Below are positions 45,757-54,570 of a stretch of 64,000 bases of DNA, piece after piece (the stretch's first letter is position 1; each line of letters opens with the position of its first letter). The position numbers and the translations under genes were made by a program. The notes under the pieces are model-generated. The model did not search any database and was not told where the DNA came from. It was given only the letters and a program-made list of their open reading frames with translations. Origin of the DNA: Bacillus safensis (lineage in GTDB: Bacteria > Bacillota > Bacilli > Bacillales > Bacillaceae); the NCBI GenBank assembly GCA_030159235.1, contig BSBG01000008.1:48737-112736 (forward strand), given 5' to 3'.

Positions 45757-48048
45757 TTACAATTCCATTTCAATTTCCACCTTGAGTCCTTTTTCTGGGG
45801 CTGTGTGAATTTGAAGCTTTCCATTTAACGCTTTGACGCGTTCTCTAATTCCCGATAAACCCATGCTCATGGTGTGCTGATCAAGATGACTTGCTTCAAA
45901 ACCGACTCCATCATCCTCATAGTGAAGAACAACCTGATCTTTAATACAAATCAGCATCACTAACACTTGAGTAGCTTGGGAGTGCTTCAGGGCATTGGAT
46001 AAAAGCTCCTGAACAATTCGGTAAATATTCAGCTGGGAGTCAATATCAATGTCCAGCTCTTTATCAAAGCGTGTCGTATTCAGCCTAATATGAAACGGTG
46101 CTTCCTCCTGAATTTGAGAAGTCAGCTTCGATATCGCTTTGACTAAACCTAAATCATACAGAAGCTGCGGCCGAAGTTCATGACAAGTTTCCCTCGTCGT
46201 TTGAATCACCTTAGACATTTGATCATTCCATGAGATCAGCGAATTCTCAATAGATGTTGGGCATTGATCGTTTTGGAAATTCGTTAAAAACATCTCTGAC
46301 TGCCTTTTTAACGATATCAAATCCTGTAGTACTGAATCATGAAGGTCTCTCGCTAAATCGGAGCGCTGCTTTTCTTCCATCGCAAACATGACTTTTTTCA
46401 GCCAGGCGGGATTCGCTTCACGCTGCTTCAAATCTTCAAGATGCTCCATCAACTCTTCGATTTTGATGACATTTTCCAAACTGACACTTGTGTAAAAGGC
46501 CAATGTTTTCAACCAAGAAATCTCATCACGTGTCAATTTCGATGTCCGTAAACTAGATAAACAGCAAATCACAAACGAGTGACCGCCCCGCTCACCAATT
46601 TTCATCATAAACCCTTTATCAAGCGCAATGATTTTCCCGACTTCATCTAAAATATCTTGAAATTGATCCACATACTCTTTCCATAGCTCGCTATCTCCTG
46701 TTGACTCATCAATTTCAACAATTTGCCCATCAGCCTTCACCTCAAGTACAAAGGCATTATTCACAACAAGCACTTCTAAAATGGTGTATTTCAAATGGTA
46801 TAACACTTGGTGAAGTGATGACGCCTCACGAATGAGCTGCGTGAATTTAAACACACTGTCCTGGTAATTATGCTTCTCTGAAAAGCGCTTCAGACGAAAG
46901 CGAAAATCGATAATTTCTTTAAAGTAGAAGATGGTGAGCATAAGAATATACGTGATAATCGTAAATTTAACTGTATAAAAGTTAGCACTTGGCTTTTGAA
47001 TGAAATCAAATATAACGACCACCACTATAGTCGGTGTGATGGCTAAAAGACTGTAATATTTGATTCTCCCCAAGAAGAAATCAACATTATATAATTTATT
47101 GGACATAAATTGATAGACTAAGAAAAACGGAATCAATAGAGCAAACGATGCAAGGATATAAGGTGAAATAAAATATTTATGAAAAAAATAAGGAATAATA
47201 AAGAATAGCATAAATGGGCTGAATGATGAGATCAGAATAAGTGCAAAGGCACTAAGGACATTTCCGATTTCAGTCCCTTTCAATTTTCTAGATGCCCTTA
47301 ATGTGATAATAATCGTAATAAATGCAAGTGCAAAGAATGAAAGTAGGTTAAAAGTAGCAAAAACCATATCTCTAAACAAAATTTCCAATACAATATTTAT
47401 AAAAGGAACGACATATAAAGAAAGAAGTACACGCCAACTAATAATTTCCGTTCCTAATTCCTTTAAATATTGATACATGAAGTGCATATACAACGCCGGT
47501 ACACAAGTCATCGTAGAAATTACGATAAAACCGCTAATATATTCTCCTTTACCAGAGCCACCCGAGCTTACATAGGCTACAGCAACAGCTAGTAAAAAGA
47601 GAGCAAGAATATATGCAGACTCTTTTTTCCTAGATCTATTGATTTTTAAAATCATAAATATACAAAATAGACAAATCGAATAAAAAATGATGGGTATTAA
47701 ATAAATAAACAGGTTTTCTTGACTCAATAACCTTACATTCTCGATGACAATTTCATCACCATGTCTATCAACTACTAAACTCTTGACATTCGCTAAATAA
47801 CCTCGTCTTACTTCTTCGGTTGGTTCTTTATTACCGTTCACTTCTAGGATGATATCGCCTTTTCTAACACCAGCATAGTAACTGTCTGTAAAATCTACAA
47901 CATCCTCTACTTCAAGTTGTCCGTCACTATTCACTGAAACGACTGCTCCTACAAAAATATTAAAGACATTGATGTAGGAAATATAAATCACATAAATGAA
48001 GCTAAGGATCATTAATATAACAGTTAATTTCGAGTAAAATTTTTGCAT
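45757..48048 (-). CDS. comP: ComP, ComX receptor histidine kinase
   Basis: A 763-residue membrane sensor kinase. N-terminal helix (about 7-30), an extracellular PDZ-like loop (about 35-105; YYAGVRKGDIILEVNGNKEPTEE), seven or more further helices (about 112-370), a cytoplasmic linker, and HisKA_3 with RSDLARDLHDSVLQDLISLKRQ (His about 570). The HATPase has LLSNALKHSQATQV, YEDDGVGF and MGLSGIRERVKALNG (about 670-735). Detects ComX and phosphorylates ComA. The extracellular part is highly variable among Bacillus pherotypes, so it is expected to match only the cognate ComX at 48062. Confidence 0.96.
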   Translation of the reverse strand: MQKFYSKLTVILMILSFIYVIYISYINVFNIFVGAVVSVNSDGQLEVEDVVDFTDSYYAGVRKGDIILEVNGNKEPTEEVRRGYLANVKSLVVDRHGDEIVIENVRLLSQENLFIYLIPIIFYSICLFCIFMILKINRSRKKESAYILALFLLAVAVAYVSSGGSGKGEYISGFIVISTMTCVPALYMHFMYQYLKELGTEIISWRVLLSLYVVPFINIVLEILFRDMVFATFNLLSFFALAFITIIITLRASRKLKGTEIGNVLSAFALILISSFSPFMLFFIIPYFFHKYFISPYILASFALLIPFFLVYQFMSNKLYNVDFFLGRIKYYSLLAITPTIVVVVIFDFIQKPSANFYTVKFTIITYILMLTIFYFKEIIDFRFRLKRFSEKHNYQDSVFKFTQLIREASSLHQVLYHLKYTILEVLVVNNAFVLEVKADGQIVEIDESTGDSELWKEYVDQFQDILDEVGKIIALDKGFMMKIGERGGHSFVICCLSSLRTSKLTRDEISWLKTLAFYTSVSLENVIKIEELMEHLEDLKQREANPAWLKKVMFAMEEKQRSDLARDLHDSVLQDLISLKRQSEMFLTNFQNDQCPTSIENSLISWNDQMSKVIQTTRETCHELRPQLLYDLGLVKAISKLTSQIQEEAPFHIRLNTTRFDKELDIDIDSQLNIYRIVQELLSNALKHSQATQVLVMLICIKDQVVLHYEDDGVGFEASHLDQHTMSMGLSGIRERVKALNGKLQIHTAPEKGLKVEIEMEL

Positions 48049-48061
48049 AGACCCTCTTTAC

Positions 48062-48235
48062 TCACCCAGCATCTCTCCATTTTTTTGATCTAATGGTGTC
48101 TTCTTTTTGAAAACCTTCAACAATAATGCTTGCAGTCACTTGATCAACGTGAAGTAACGATGCATTTCCATTAGCAACTTGCTTTAATGCTGAGGGATTC
48201 TCCACTAGATAACTAACCAATTTCTGAATGTTCAT
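48062..48235 (-). CDS. comX: ComX, quorum-sensing pheromone precursor
   Basis: A 57-residue pre-peptide: MNIQKLVSYLVENPSALKQV is the typical ComX N-terminal part, and the C-terminus ends SKKWRDAG. Trp53 is the expected site of isoprenyl modification by ComQ, and the mature pheromone should be the last roughly 6-10 residues around it. The start ATG 48235 lies inside the end of comQ (23-bp overlap), with GGAGATGGAG upstream. The C-terminal sequence differs from the B. subtilis types I remember, suggesting a distinct pherotype. Confidence 0.94.
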   Translation of the reverse strand: MNIQKLVSYLVENPSALKQVANGNASLLHVDQVTASIIVEGFQKEDTIRSKKWRDAG

Positions 48236-49136
48236 CTTCTCCATCTCCAATTAAAAAGAGTATCAGCTTCTCCTTTTTAGAAGCCTCTAAATGCAGTATT
48301 CTAAATGCTTCTTTAAACTTATTTCTGAGAAGGTTTCTCATAATAAATACATATTGTTGAACACCTGATTCTTTTAATTTATCCTTTAATTCTTCAGAAC
48401 CGACGCTTTTATGCTCTGTTTGAAAATAACTGAGCAAGTCTGAACTGGATCGATTAAATTCATTTTTTAAATATACTAGCGGTAATGTTTGCATTCTTTT
48501 AAAATCAATATTCTCTTTATTGAAAAGACCTACATAGTCATTTTCAAGCTGCTCTGCCATTCCTAGATAATAAGCATACTCTTCAACGTTCTTTTCAAAA
48601 GAACCTGTTGCCAAAACAACCCCTAATACACAGGGTAATACAAACAGTGATCCTGCCTTTAACTTCATGATATTTAAACAATCCTGCTCATTATCCGGCT
48701 CCAGTGTCATATCCAAATGCTGTCCTTGCATTGACTGAATAGAATAGGAATATACACTGTTTAAAAGCTCCGTTGCATGATCAAGCTTAGAAAAAACTTC
48801 AAAACTCAATGCAAAAAGAACATTTGCCGCATTAATCGCAATTCCGCTCTGACACTTCATCCAAGGATACGAATCTTTATCCTGATCTTCAATATCATCT
48901 AATATATCGGCAGATAAGATGAGAAGTTCAATCCCGGCTGCCAGCTCTGTAATCGCTTGCTTGTCTTGTCCGCCAAATGCCTCATAGTGCTGGTAAGCCA
49001 ATTGCCCAAAAGGAAATTCATTCTTTATATCTGTAAATTCATGAAGCAGCTTCTGTAAATCCTTCTGCCTGACTGCATGTTGAATAAAATCAGTCATATT
49101 CTGCTTGATTTTTGTGTTCTCTAGATAGTTTAGCAT
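48213..49136 (-). CDS. comQ: ComQ, isoprenyl transferase that modifies ComX
   Basis: A 307-residue polyprenyl-synthetase-fold enzyme. First aspartate-rich motif ILSADILDDIEDQDKD (about 72-87), second Asp-containing motif AEQLENDYVGLFN (about 195-207). Attaches farnesyl or geranyl to the ComX tryptophan and supports its export and maturation. Overlaps comX. Start ATG 49136 with a GGGTGAGGG site somewhat far upstream. In B. subtilis comQ starts the comQXPA operon. Confidence 0.95.
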   Translation of the reverse strand: MLNYLENTKIKQNMTDFIQHAVRQKDLQKLLHEFTDIKNEFPFGQLAYQHYEAFGGQDKQAITELAAGIELLILSADILDDIEDQDKDSYPWMKCQSGIAINAANVLFALSFEVFSKLDHATELLNSVYSYSIQSMQGQHLDMTLEPDNEQDCLNIMKLKAGSLFVLPCVLGVVLATGSFEKNVEEYAYYLGMAEQLENDYVGLFNKENIDFKRMQTLPLVYLKNEFNRSSSDLLSYFQTEHKSVGSEELKDKLKESGVQQYVFIMRNLLRNKFKEAFRILHLEASKKEKLILFLIGDGEDEHSEIG

Positions 49137-49257
49137 ACTCGTTCTTGTCCCTCACCCTTTCGTCTTTTATTTTACTAAAAAGACTTAAGCAAATGTCTGC
49201 TGACATCACTATTTAACAATTATATAATAATATATCCTTTTTTTGTATGTATTTGGA

Positions 49258-49291
49258 TAAAAAAAAGACTTGATGATTATCAAGTCTTTAA
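49258..49291 (-). terminator. terminator of degQ
   Basis: Minus-strand hairpin AAAGACTTGAT-aatc-ATCAAGTCTTT followed by a T-run; overlaps the degQ stop. Confidence 0.8.
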
Positions 49292-49428
49292 GAAATTTTC
49301 ACATATTCATATTTGTCGTATTGATCAATGCTCTTGTTAATGTTATGAAGAGAAGCCGTTGTTTCTCTAATTTCGTTTTCAAGTTTCCATAATAATTGTT
49401 TAAGTTCTTCGATTTCATACTTTTCCAT
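49288..49428 (-). CDS. degQ: DegQ, degradative-enzyme regulatory peptide
   Basis: A 46-residue cytosolic protein, exactly the length of B. subtilis DegQ. It has a highly similar helical sequence ending ETTASLHNINKSIDQYDKYEYVKIS. DegQ stimulates phosphotransfer from DegS to DegU, raising degradative enzyme and polyglutamate production. The frame is open 36 codons upstream, but AAAGGAGAG before ATG 49428 and the family length fix the start. A ComA-box-like site lies about 130 bp upstream. Confidence 0.95.
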   Translation of the reverse strand: MEKYEIEELKQLLWKLENEIRETTASLHNINKSIDQYDKYEYVKIS

Positions 49429-49933
49429 CGATTCCACTCTCCTTTTTTGGAAGATCAATGTATTTGTGTATGGTGATTGGGTCATAAGTATTTGATCTGC
49501 TACTAACAGTGTAAATGTAATTGAGTATTTTTTCACCGAAAAGTATGCACAAAATGTGTGCGTGATACCGCAAAATTCAATAGGTCTTTTTTCATCATTT
49601 TCTGACTTTTCAAATCATACTTTTATCTCAATTTCAAAGGAATTGCGTCATTTCTGCGACAGGAAAAGGCATCATTCGTCACACTCCCCTCCTAACAGAA
49701 CGTACGATCCCCTCTATATCTTCGGTTTTACTTGTCATAGGTCAGACGACAGGCGCTATTGTGGACACCGCAATTTTTTGACGACATTCACCGAAATTGA
49801 CCGCAAAAGTACCTATTTTTGTGTTGGAATTACAAAGATAGAAAGATCATTTTGATTCTTTATTCTGATTTTCTACATACATTTAGAACAGATATCCGTC
49901 CAATTTCACGTCAATGAGAGAAGAGGTGACCAT
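49429..49933. promoter_or_regulatory. 505-bp divergent degQ/yuzC intergenic region
   Basis: No convincing gene. A frame at 49556-49855 has no ribosome site and no recognisable protein. The region holds the degQ control region (ComA-box-like site at 49558-49573, AT-rich -10 region about 49515-49545). On the yuzC side, a GAGGTG ribosome site stands before the TTG start. Two TGCG half-sites at 49648-49665 could be further ComA recognition elements, which is speculative. Confidence 0.5.
49558..49573 (-). promoter_or_regulatory. ComA box upstream of degQ
   Basis: On the minus strand TTGCGGTATCACGCAC matches the ComA dyad TTGCGG-N4-CCGCAA with two mismatches in the second half. Confidence 0.6.
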
Positions 49934-50290
49934 TTGTTTTACTATGTACCTTATCCTGCATTGCAGGTTCCCGCAATGAGCCGCGCATATCCGCCGCGCA
50001 CGCCTTTGACTTTTCCTCCAGTAGATGCTCACTCATTTCAACGAGCCGCAAAGGAATCAGCCCGTCTCGTTGCTGATGCTTCACTCATTACACAGCAAAT
50101 TTCCAGCTCACTTTCGTTTGCCCAGCGCATCATGGAGGCTGCTGAGCGCTCTGATTCGACAAGTGTTATCCGAATGCTGAAGCAAATCGGAGTGAAAAGT
50201 GGCATCGAGATTCGTTTTAGTCCAGAGGGTATTCGCATCTACTTGTCTCTCGCATCCAGTAGACTTTTCCTTCTATTACAGTGGGCATGA
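49934..50290 (+). CDS. yuzC: YuzC, small conserved protein
   Basis: A 118-residue protein beginning with an aromatic/proline-rich stretch (FYYVPYPALQVPAMSRAYPPRTPLTFPPV). An amphipathic helical domain follows (RAAKESARLVADASLITQQISSSLSFAQRIMEAAERSDSTSVIRMLKQIG), then a beta-rich end. Position next to degQ and size match B. subtilis YuzC. TTG start 49934 behind AGAGGTG. Possibly sporulation-related from its composition, but function is unknown. Confidence 0.85.
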   Translation: MFYYVPYPALQVPAMSRAYPPRTPLTFPPVDAHSFQRAAKESARLVADASLITQQISSSLSFAQRIMEAAERSDSTSVIRMLKQIGVKSGIEIRFSPEGIRIYLSLASSRLFLLLQWA

Positions 50291-50327
50291 CAAAGAAAAG
50301 CCGCTCTGACGTGAGCGGCTTTTCTTA
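50290..50327. terminator. bidirectional terminator between yuzC and yuxH
   Basis: Hairpin AAGAAAAGCCGCTC-tgacgt-GAGCGGCTTTTCTT (50293-50326). The yuxH stop codon lies in the stem. Confidence 0.8.
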
Positions 50328-51551
50328 AGATTCAAACATTTTATGGCACCATTCAATGGCTTCTATATAACAGCCGTAGGCTTCCTGCTTTGGGAGATTC
50401 CCATCTAACATCTCATCGTCCCATTCATTTCGTTCGATACGTTTGGCCACACCTAGCACAAAAGAATAATCATTTTCATAACCAAGCAGTGCCTCGCCAA
50501 CTTCATCAGAAAGCGGCAGCTCTTTCACAAGTTCTGTGATATCTGCCCTGACAAGCGTATCAATGAGAGAGAACATACCTGTCAGCATATAAGAGGCTGG
50601 GTGCTCTCGTTCCGTACGATAGGCAATCAGTTCACACGTTTTGGCACGAATGAATGACATTTTGATAATTTCTTTTTGGCTTGAGTTGGCTTGGACATTC
50701 AGTTCTTTAAATGAAAGGATAAAGATCCAGCGTCGAATCTCATTAAACCCAAGCAGGATAATCGCCTGCCGGATACTCTTAATTTGATAAAGACGTCTCA
50801 TTCCGCCTGAATTCAGCATTTTTAATAATTGATATGATAGCGAGAGATCACTTTCAATAAAATGAGTCACAGTTTGGATATTCGGTTGTTCCTTGCTTAG
50901 CTCATTTAAAAGCTGGTGGTACGCATGGAAGCTTGTCGATAACGCGCGTCCCGATATCACATGCGGCTCACTAAAGAAATACCCTTGAAACAAGTGGAAG
51001 CCCGCTTCTAGCGCTTCTTCATATTCTCTTCGCGTTTCCACCTTTTCTGCTAGGAATCGAAGTCGATACTTTTTATACGTATTCAAAATATCTCTTCGTT
51101 CTTGCGATGTGGTCTTCAGAAAGTCAACTTTTAAAATATCAATGCAATAGAGGAGTTCGTCAAGCAGCTTGTCACAATAATGTGTTCCGCTTAGGAAGAA
51201 ATCATCGAGTGCAATCGTATATCCCCATTTTTTTAATTGCTTACATCTCATAATAAGTGCTGGGGTAATCGGTACATTTTCTAATATCTCGATCACAAGC
51301 TGATGCGGATCAAAATAGGTGAGCAGATCAGATGAAAGCAAGCTTTCGGTGAAATTAATGTAGCATCGTTTTCCTTCTGTCAGTGTTTCGATACCGATAT
51401 TCAAAAAACTATTAATGATGAGGTCCGTTGTCGCTTGATCACCGTCTTCAGCACTATATGTATTGGTTTCACTATCTCTATAAAGCAGCTCATATGATAC
51501 GACTTGTTCTTTTCTGTTAAAAATAGGCTGTCTCGCAACAAACACCCTCAA
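50325..51551 (-). CDS. yuxH: YuxH, EAL-like/HDOD signalling protein
   Basis: A 408-residue protein with an N-terminal EAL-type barrel (about 1-200) and a C-terminal HDOD domain (about 200-395; SDLSLSYQLLKMLNSGGMRRLYQIKSIRQAIILLGFNEIRRWI). The EAL motif is replaced by YELLY and the second site reads ALDDFFLSG, so catalytic cyclic-di-GMP hydrolysis is doubtful. A YuxH-type protein in relatives is under ComA control. TTG 51551 follows AAAGGAGG by about 10 bases and matches the B. subtilis length (409); the ATG at 51581 contains no upstream site. Confidence 0.93.
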   Translation of the reverse strand: MRVFVARQPIFNRKEQVVSYELLYRDSETNTYSAEDGDQATTDLIINSFLNIGIETLTEGKRCYINFTESLLSSDLLTYFDPHQLVIEILENVPITPALIMRCKQLKKWGYTIALDDFFLSGTHYCDKLLDELLYCIDILKVDFLKTTSQERRDILNTYKKYRLRFLAEKVETRREYEEALEAGFHLFQGYFFSEPHVISGRALSTSFHAYHQLLNELSKEQPNIQTVTHFIESDLSLSYQLLKMLNSGGMRRLYQIKSIRQAIILLGFNEIRRWIFILSFKELNVQANSSQKEIIKMSFIRAKTCELIAYRTEREHPASYMLTGMFSLIDTLVRADITELVKELPLSDEVGEALLGYENDYSFVLGVAKRIERNEWDDEMLDGNLPKQEAYGCYIEAIEWCHKMFES

Positions 51552-51644
51552 CTGCTCCAATCCTCCTTTATGCCATGACAAACAAGATGTTCTTTCAGTA
51601 TACCAAATGATTGCGCTTTTAGTTCATTTTCAATCGTTCAAAAT

Positions 51645-51677
51645 GAAAAAAAGAGACCATCCCGCTTGATGATCTCC
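51645..51677 (-). terminator. terminator of pncBA operon
   Basis: Minus-strand hairpin GAGATCATC-aagcgg-GATGGTCTC followed by T7, just after pncB. Confidence 0.8.
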
Positions 51678-51688
51678 CTTTCTTCAAA

Positions 51689-53161
51689 TCATTCGCTTTC
51701 AAAAAGCTCTTTTTTGATTTTATTTTTCACATCATGAATAAACTGCATCTTATTATCCCAGCATTTTTGACTCAAATCGACTGGATATTCTTCTGGTTTG
51801 CTAATTCGTTTGTATTCCTCCCAGAAGAGTCCAAGACTATCCTGTACATAGGCTTGTATCGTTTGAATATCCGGATTATCATAGACAAGTTTCCCTTGTT
51901 CAAAAATCGGAACGTGAAGATCCTTTGCCACAAAATTCGTGACAAATTTACTAATAAATGTATGAACAGGATGGAACATTTTGAGTTTATCCTCACTATG
52001 AACATCTTCCTCTTCAAGCGCAATGTAGTCGCCCTCAGAATGATGATTCAATTGATTGATAATACGGTACACACGTTTACGGCCAGGTGTTGTCACTTTC
52101 TCTGGGTTGGATGAAATTTTGATGGTATCATTCATTTTGCCGTTTTCTTCAATAGACACAAGCTTATACACTGCACCGAGGGCTGGCTGATCGAATGCTG
52201 TGATTAGTTTTGTCCCAACACCCCACACATCAATTTTGGCGCCCTGTGCTTTTAAATTCATAATCGTATGTTCATCGAGATCGCTTGATGCAATGACTTT
52301 TGCCTCATGGAATCCGGCTTCATCCAGCATCACTCTAGCTTTTTTAGACAAGTATGCTAGGTCTCCGCTGTCAAGTCTGACACCAATGAAGTTGATTTTA
52401 TCTCCGAATTCTTTCGCTACCTTAATCGCATTCGGAATACCTGATCTGACGGTATCATACGTATCGACTAAAAAGACACAGTCCGTATGGGTTTCCGCAT
52501 ATTTTTTAAATGCCTTATATTCATCGCGGTATGCTTGTACAAGGGCATGAGCATGTGTTCCTGATACTGGAATATTGAAGCGTTTCCCAGCACGAACATT
52601 ACTTGTCGCCTGAAAGCCGCCGATGAGTGCTGCTCTTGCTCCCCACATCGCTGCATCCATTTCATGCGCACGTCTTGTTCCGAATTCTAATGCTGTTTCG
52701 TCTTCAATGATTCCTTTAATTCGAGCCGCCTTTGTTGCAATCAGCGTCTGGAAATTCACGATATTGAGCAATGCCGTTTCGATTAACTGAGCTTCAACAA
52801 GCGTTGCCTCAATACGCATAATCGGTTCATTTGCAAAGACAATTTCTCCTTCTCGCATTGAATGAAGTGTACCTGTAAAGGACAATCCGCTTAAATAGTC
52901 AATGAAATCGCTTTTATAACCGAGTTCATCTTTTAAATACGCTAGATCGCTTTCGGTGAAGGAGAAGTCCGATAAATATTCAATCGCTTTCTCTAAACCA
53001 GCAAATACAGCGAAGCCATTGTCAAATGGAAGCTTTCTAAAGAAGAGTTCAAAGACTGCCTTCTTCTCATGAATGCCGTCTCTCCAATACGTTTCTGCCA
53101 TGTTAATTTGATAAAGATCTGTATGTAGTGATAAACTGTCGTCCTTAAACCGATGCTCCAA
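51689..53161 (-). CDS. pncB: nicotinate phosphoribosyltransferase
   Basis: A 490-residue enzyme (old name YueK) that converts nicotinate, PRPP and ATP to nicotinate mononucleotide in NAD salvage. Motifs: LHTDLYQINMAETYWRDG (about 10-28), LEFGTRRAHEMDAAMWGARAALIGGFQATSN (His about 170-200), VSGTHAHALVQAY (about 210), and GVRLDSGDLAYLSKKAR with GVGTKLITAFDQPALGAVYKLV in the PRPP region. It lies 17 bp after pncA, so both are co-transcribed and act in sequence. Confidence 0.96.
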   Translation of the reverse strand: MEHRFKDDSLSLHTDLYQINMAETYWRDGIHEKKAVFELFFRKLPFDNGFAVFAGLEKAIEYLSDFSFTESDLAYLKDELGYKSDFIDYLSGLSFTGTLHSMREGEIVFANEPIMRIEATLVEAQLIETALLNIVNFQTLIATKAARIKGIIEDETALEFGTRRAHEMDAAMWGARAALIGGFQATSNVRAGKRFNIPVSGTHAHALVQAYRDEYKAFKKYAETHTDCVFLVDTYDTVRSGIPNAIKVAKEFGDKINFIGVRLDSGDLAYLSKKARVMLDEAGFHEAKVIASSDLDEHTIMNLKAQGAKIDVWGVGTKLITAFDQPALGAVYKLVSIEENGKMNDTIKISSNPEKVTTPGRKRVYRIINQLNHHSEGDYIALEEEDVHSEDKLKMFHPVHTFISKFVTNFVAKDLHVPIFEQGKLVYDNPDIQTIQAYVQDSLGLFWEEYKRISKPEEYPVDLSQKCWDNKMQFIHDVKNKIKKELFESE

Positions 53162-53178
53162 CTTCCATTCTCCTTCCC

Positions 53179-53730
53179 TTACTTAACCACTTTCGCACCA
53201 AGCGACTGCTCAAAGTGAGAAAGTGCCCACTCGTGCCCCGCTTCATTAAAACTCGCCACAGCATTTTGGTGAATCACAAGTTCGAAGCCTTTATTGTACG
53301 CATCAACAGCTGTATGAAGTACACAAATATCGGTACATACGCCGGCTAAATGAAGTTCAGTGATGCCGCGCTCGCGCAGTTTTATTTCTAATTGCGTGCC
53401 TGCAAAAGCAGAGTATCTTGTTTTTTCCATATAATAGACCTGTTTTAAATGTTTTGACGTGTGAAATAGTGAACTTAGTTGTCCATAAAGCTCAATTCCC
53501 TTTGTCCCGCGAATATTATGGGGCGGAAATAATTTTGTCTCTGGATGATAAGGGTCCTCTTCTTCATGATGATCGACAGCAAAGACGACAAAGTGTCCTT
53601 CATCAATAAATGAAGAAGTGATCTCTGTGATCTTAGGCTCAATCGCCTGTCCAGGCTTTCCGCATGTTAGTTTTCCATCGTCTGCAACAAAATCAACTGT
53701 ATAATCAATACAAATCAATGCTTTGCCCAT
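53179..53730 (-). CDS. pncA: nicotinamidase
   Basis: A 183-residue isochorismatase-fold hydrolase (old name YueJ), the length of B. subtilis PncA. Converts nicotinamide to nicotinate and ammonia. Catalytic triad: Asp in CIDYTVDF (about 8), Lys in MEKTRYSAF (about 103), Cys in GVCTDICVLHT (about 138). The metal site is FAVDHHEEEDPYHPE (about 51-65). The third ATG (53730) has GGGAGA at proper spacing. Feeds pncB. Confidence 0.95.
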   Translation of the reverse strand: MGKALICIDYTVDFVADDGKLTCGKPGQAIEPKITEITSSFIDEGHFVVFAVDHHEEEDPYHPETKLFPPHNIRGTKGIELYGQLSSLFHTSKHLKQVYYMEKTRYSAFAGTQLEIKLRERGITELHLAGVCTDICVLHTAVDAYNKGFELVIHQNAVASFNEAGHEWALSHFEQSLGAKVVK

Positions 53731-53790
53731 CCGCATCTCTCCCATATGCTCTTTTGAATCATTATAGCTTATTCATTTCACTAGGGAAAC

Positions 53791-54198
53791 CTATTCAACA
53801 GATTCATGAGAAAAAGCTTTTTGAAACAGCTCATCTTTTATATAAATGCGCTCTTCATTGACCGCACTTGGCATCTCTATGACAAGACCAAAAGGAGAGT
53901 TCGCTTCATGATGATTCACTACTTTAAAGGAACATCCAGCGGCATTTGCCATTTTCACATATTGAGAATAGGAAGCATAAGACAATTCACCATTTAAAAG
54001 AACTGTGGCCTGGCGATTGGCCTTCAATATTTGTTCAACCTCATCATACGGTTTATTTCTTGATACCTGCCCCTTTGTCAGGGCGAGAATCGCTCGTTCC
54101 CTTAATGAACCGAGAAACATTCTTCTCTCATCGGGTTTTGTTTCAGCATGTCCAAATATCCCTTGCTGCAAATAAAAGTCTACGGATTCTTCTTTCAT
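53791..54198 (-). CDS. yueI: YueI, DUF1694 family protein
   Basis: A 135-residue protein with FGHAETKPDERRMFLGSLRERAILALTKGQV and a Rossmann-like VLLNGELSYASYSQYVKMANAAGCSFKVVNHHEANSPFGLVIEMP. It resembles a small L7Ae/ribosomal-like fold as proposed for DUF1694. AGGAG lies about 11 bases before ATG 54198. Size and place match B. subtilis YueI; function unknown. Confidence 0.88.
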   Translation of the reverse strand: MKEESVDFYLQQGIFGHAETKPDERRMFLGSLRERAILALTKGQVSRNKPYDEVEQILKANRQATVLLNGELSYASYSQYVKMANAAGCSFKVVNHHEANSPFGLVIEMPSAVNEERIYIKDELFQKAFSHESVE

Positions 54199-54225
54199 CG
54201 CTGTGTTCACTCCTGGTTTCTAAAT

Positions 54226-54474
54226 TTACATTTCTGTGACCCAGTGCACAATCTTGAGTGCAAGGTCACGGGCTTCATCTGTTTCTACTCTTTCCATTAA
54301 GGATTGTTCAAGCGTATGAATGAGCTGCTCTTTTTCGTCCTCATACGCAATGGAAATACTCCATTCAATGTCAGGTACGGCAACAAGCGTTTTATATTCT
54401 TTTTTATTTTCATGTAAATATACATTGTAGGTCTTTGGTTGTCCGCTTGTGATGTGTGCTTTTCTAATTTTCAT
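54226..54474 (-). CDS. yueH: YueH-like family protein
   Basis: An 82-residue soluble protein (MKIRKAHITSGQPKTYNVYLHENKKEYKTLVAVPDIEWSISIAYEDE...), the same length as B. subtilis YueH. No motif of known function. It lies 27 bp upstream of yueI and is probably co-transcribed. Confidence 0.88.
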   Translation of the reverse strand: MKIRKAHITSGQPKTYNVYLHENKKEYKTLVAVPDIEWSISIAYEDEKEQLIHTLEQSLMERVETDEARDLALKIVHWVTEM

Positions 54475-54526
54475 TTGACTCTGTTCACACCTCTTTTTCT
54501 TCTTACATCCATATCCATTGTACCAT

Positions 54527-54570
54527 AAAAAAAGACAGCTTCTGAAAAGGAATTCCCTTTCAAAGCTGGC
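54527..54570 (-). terminator. terminator of the downstream GerPF-like gene
   Basis: Minus-strand hairpin with AGCCAGCTTTGAAAGG against CCTTTTCAGAAGCTGTCT around GAATT, then T7. Confidence 0.7.

Noticed and set aside
49556-49855. 99-codon open frame on the plus strand upstream of yuzC
   Set aside because: No ribosome site, unlikely Cys/His/Arg-rich composition, and it covers the degQ control region.
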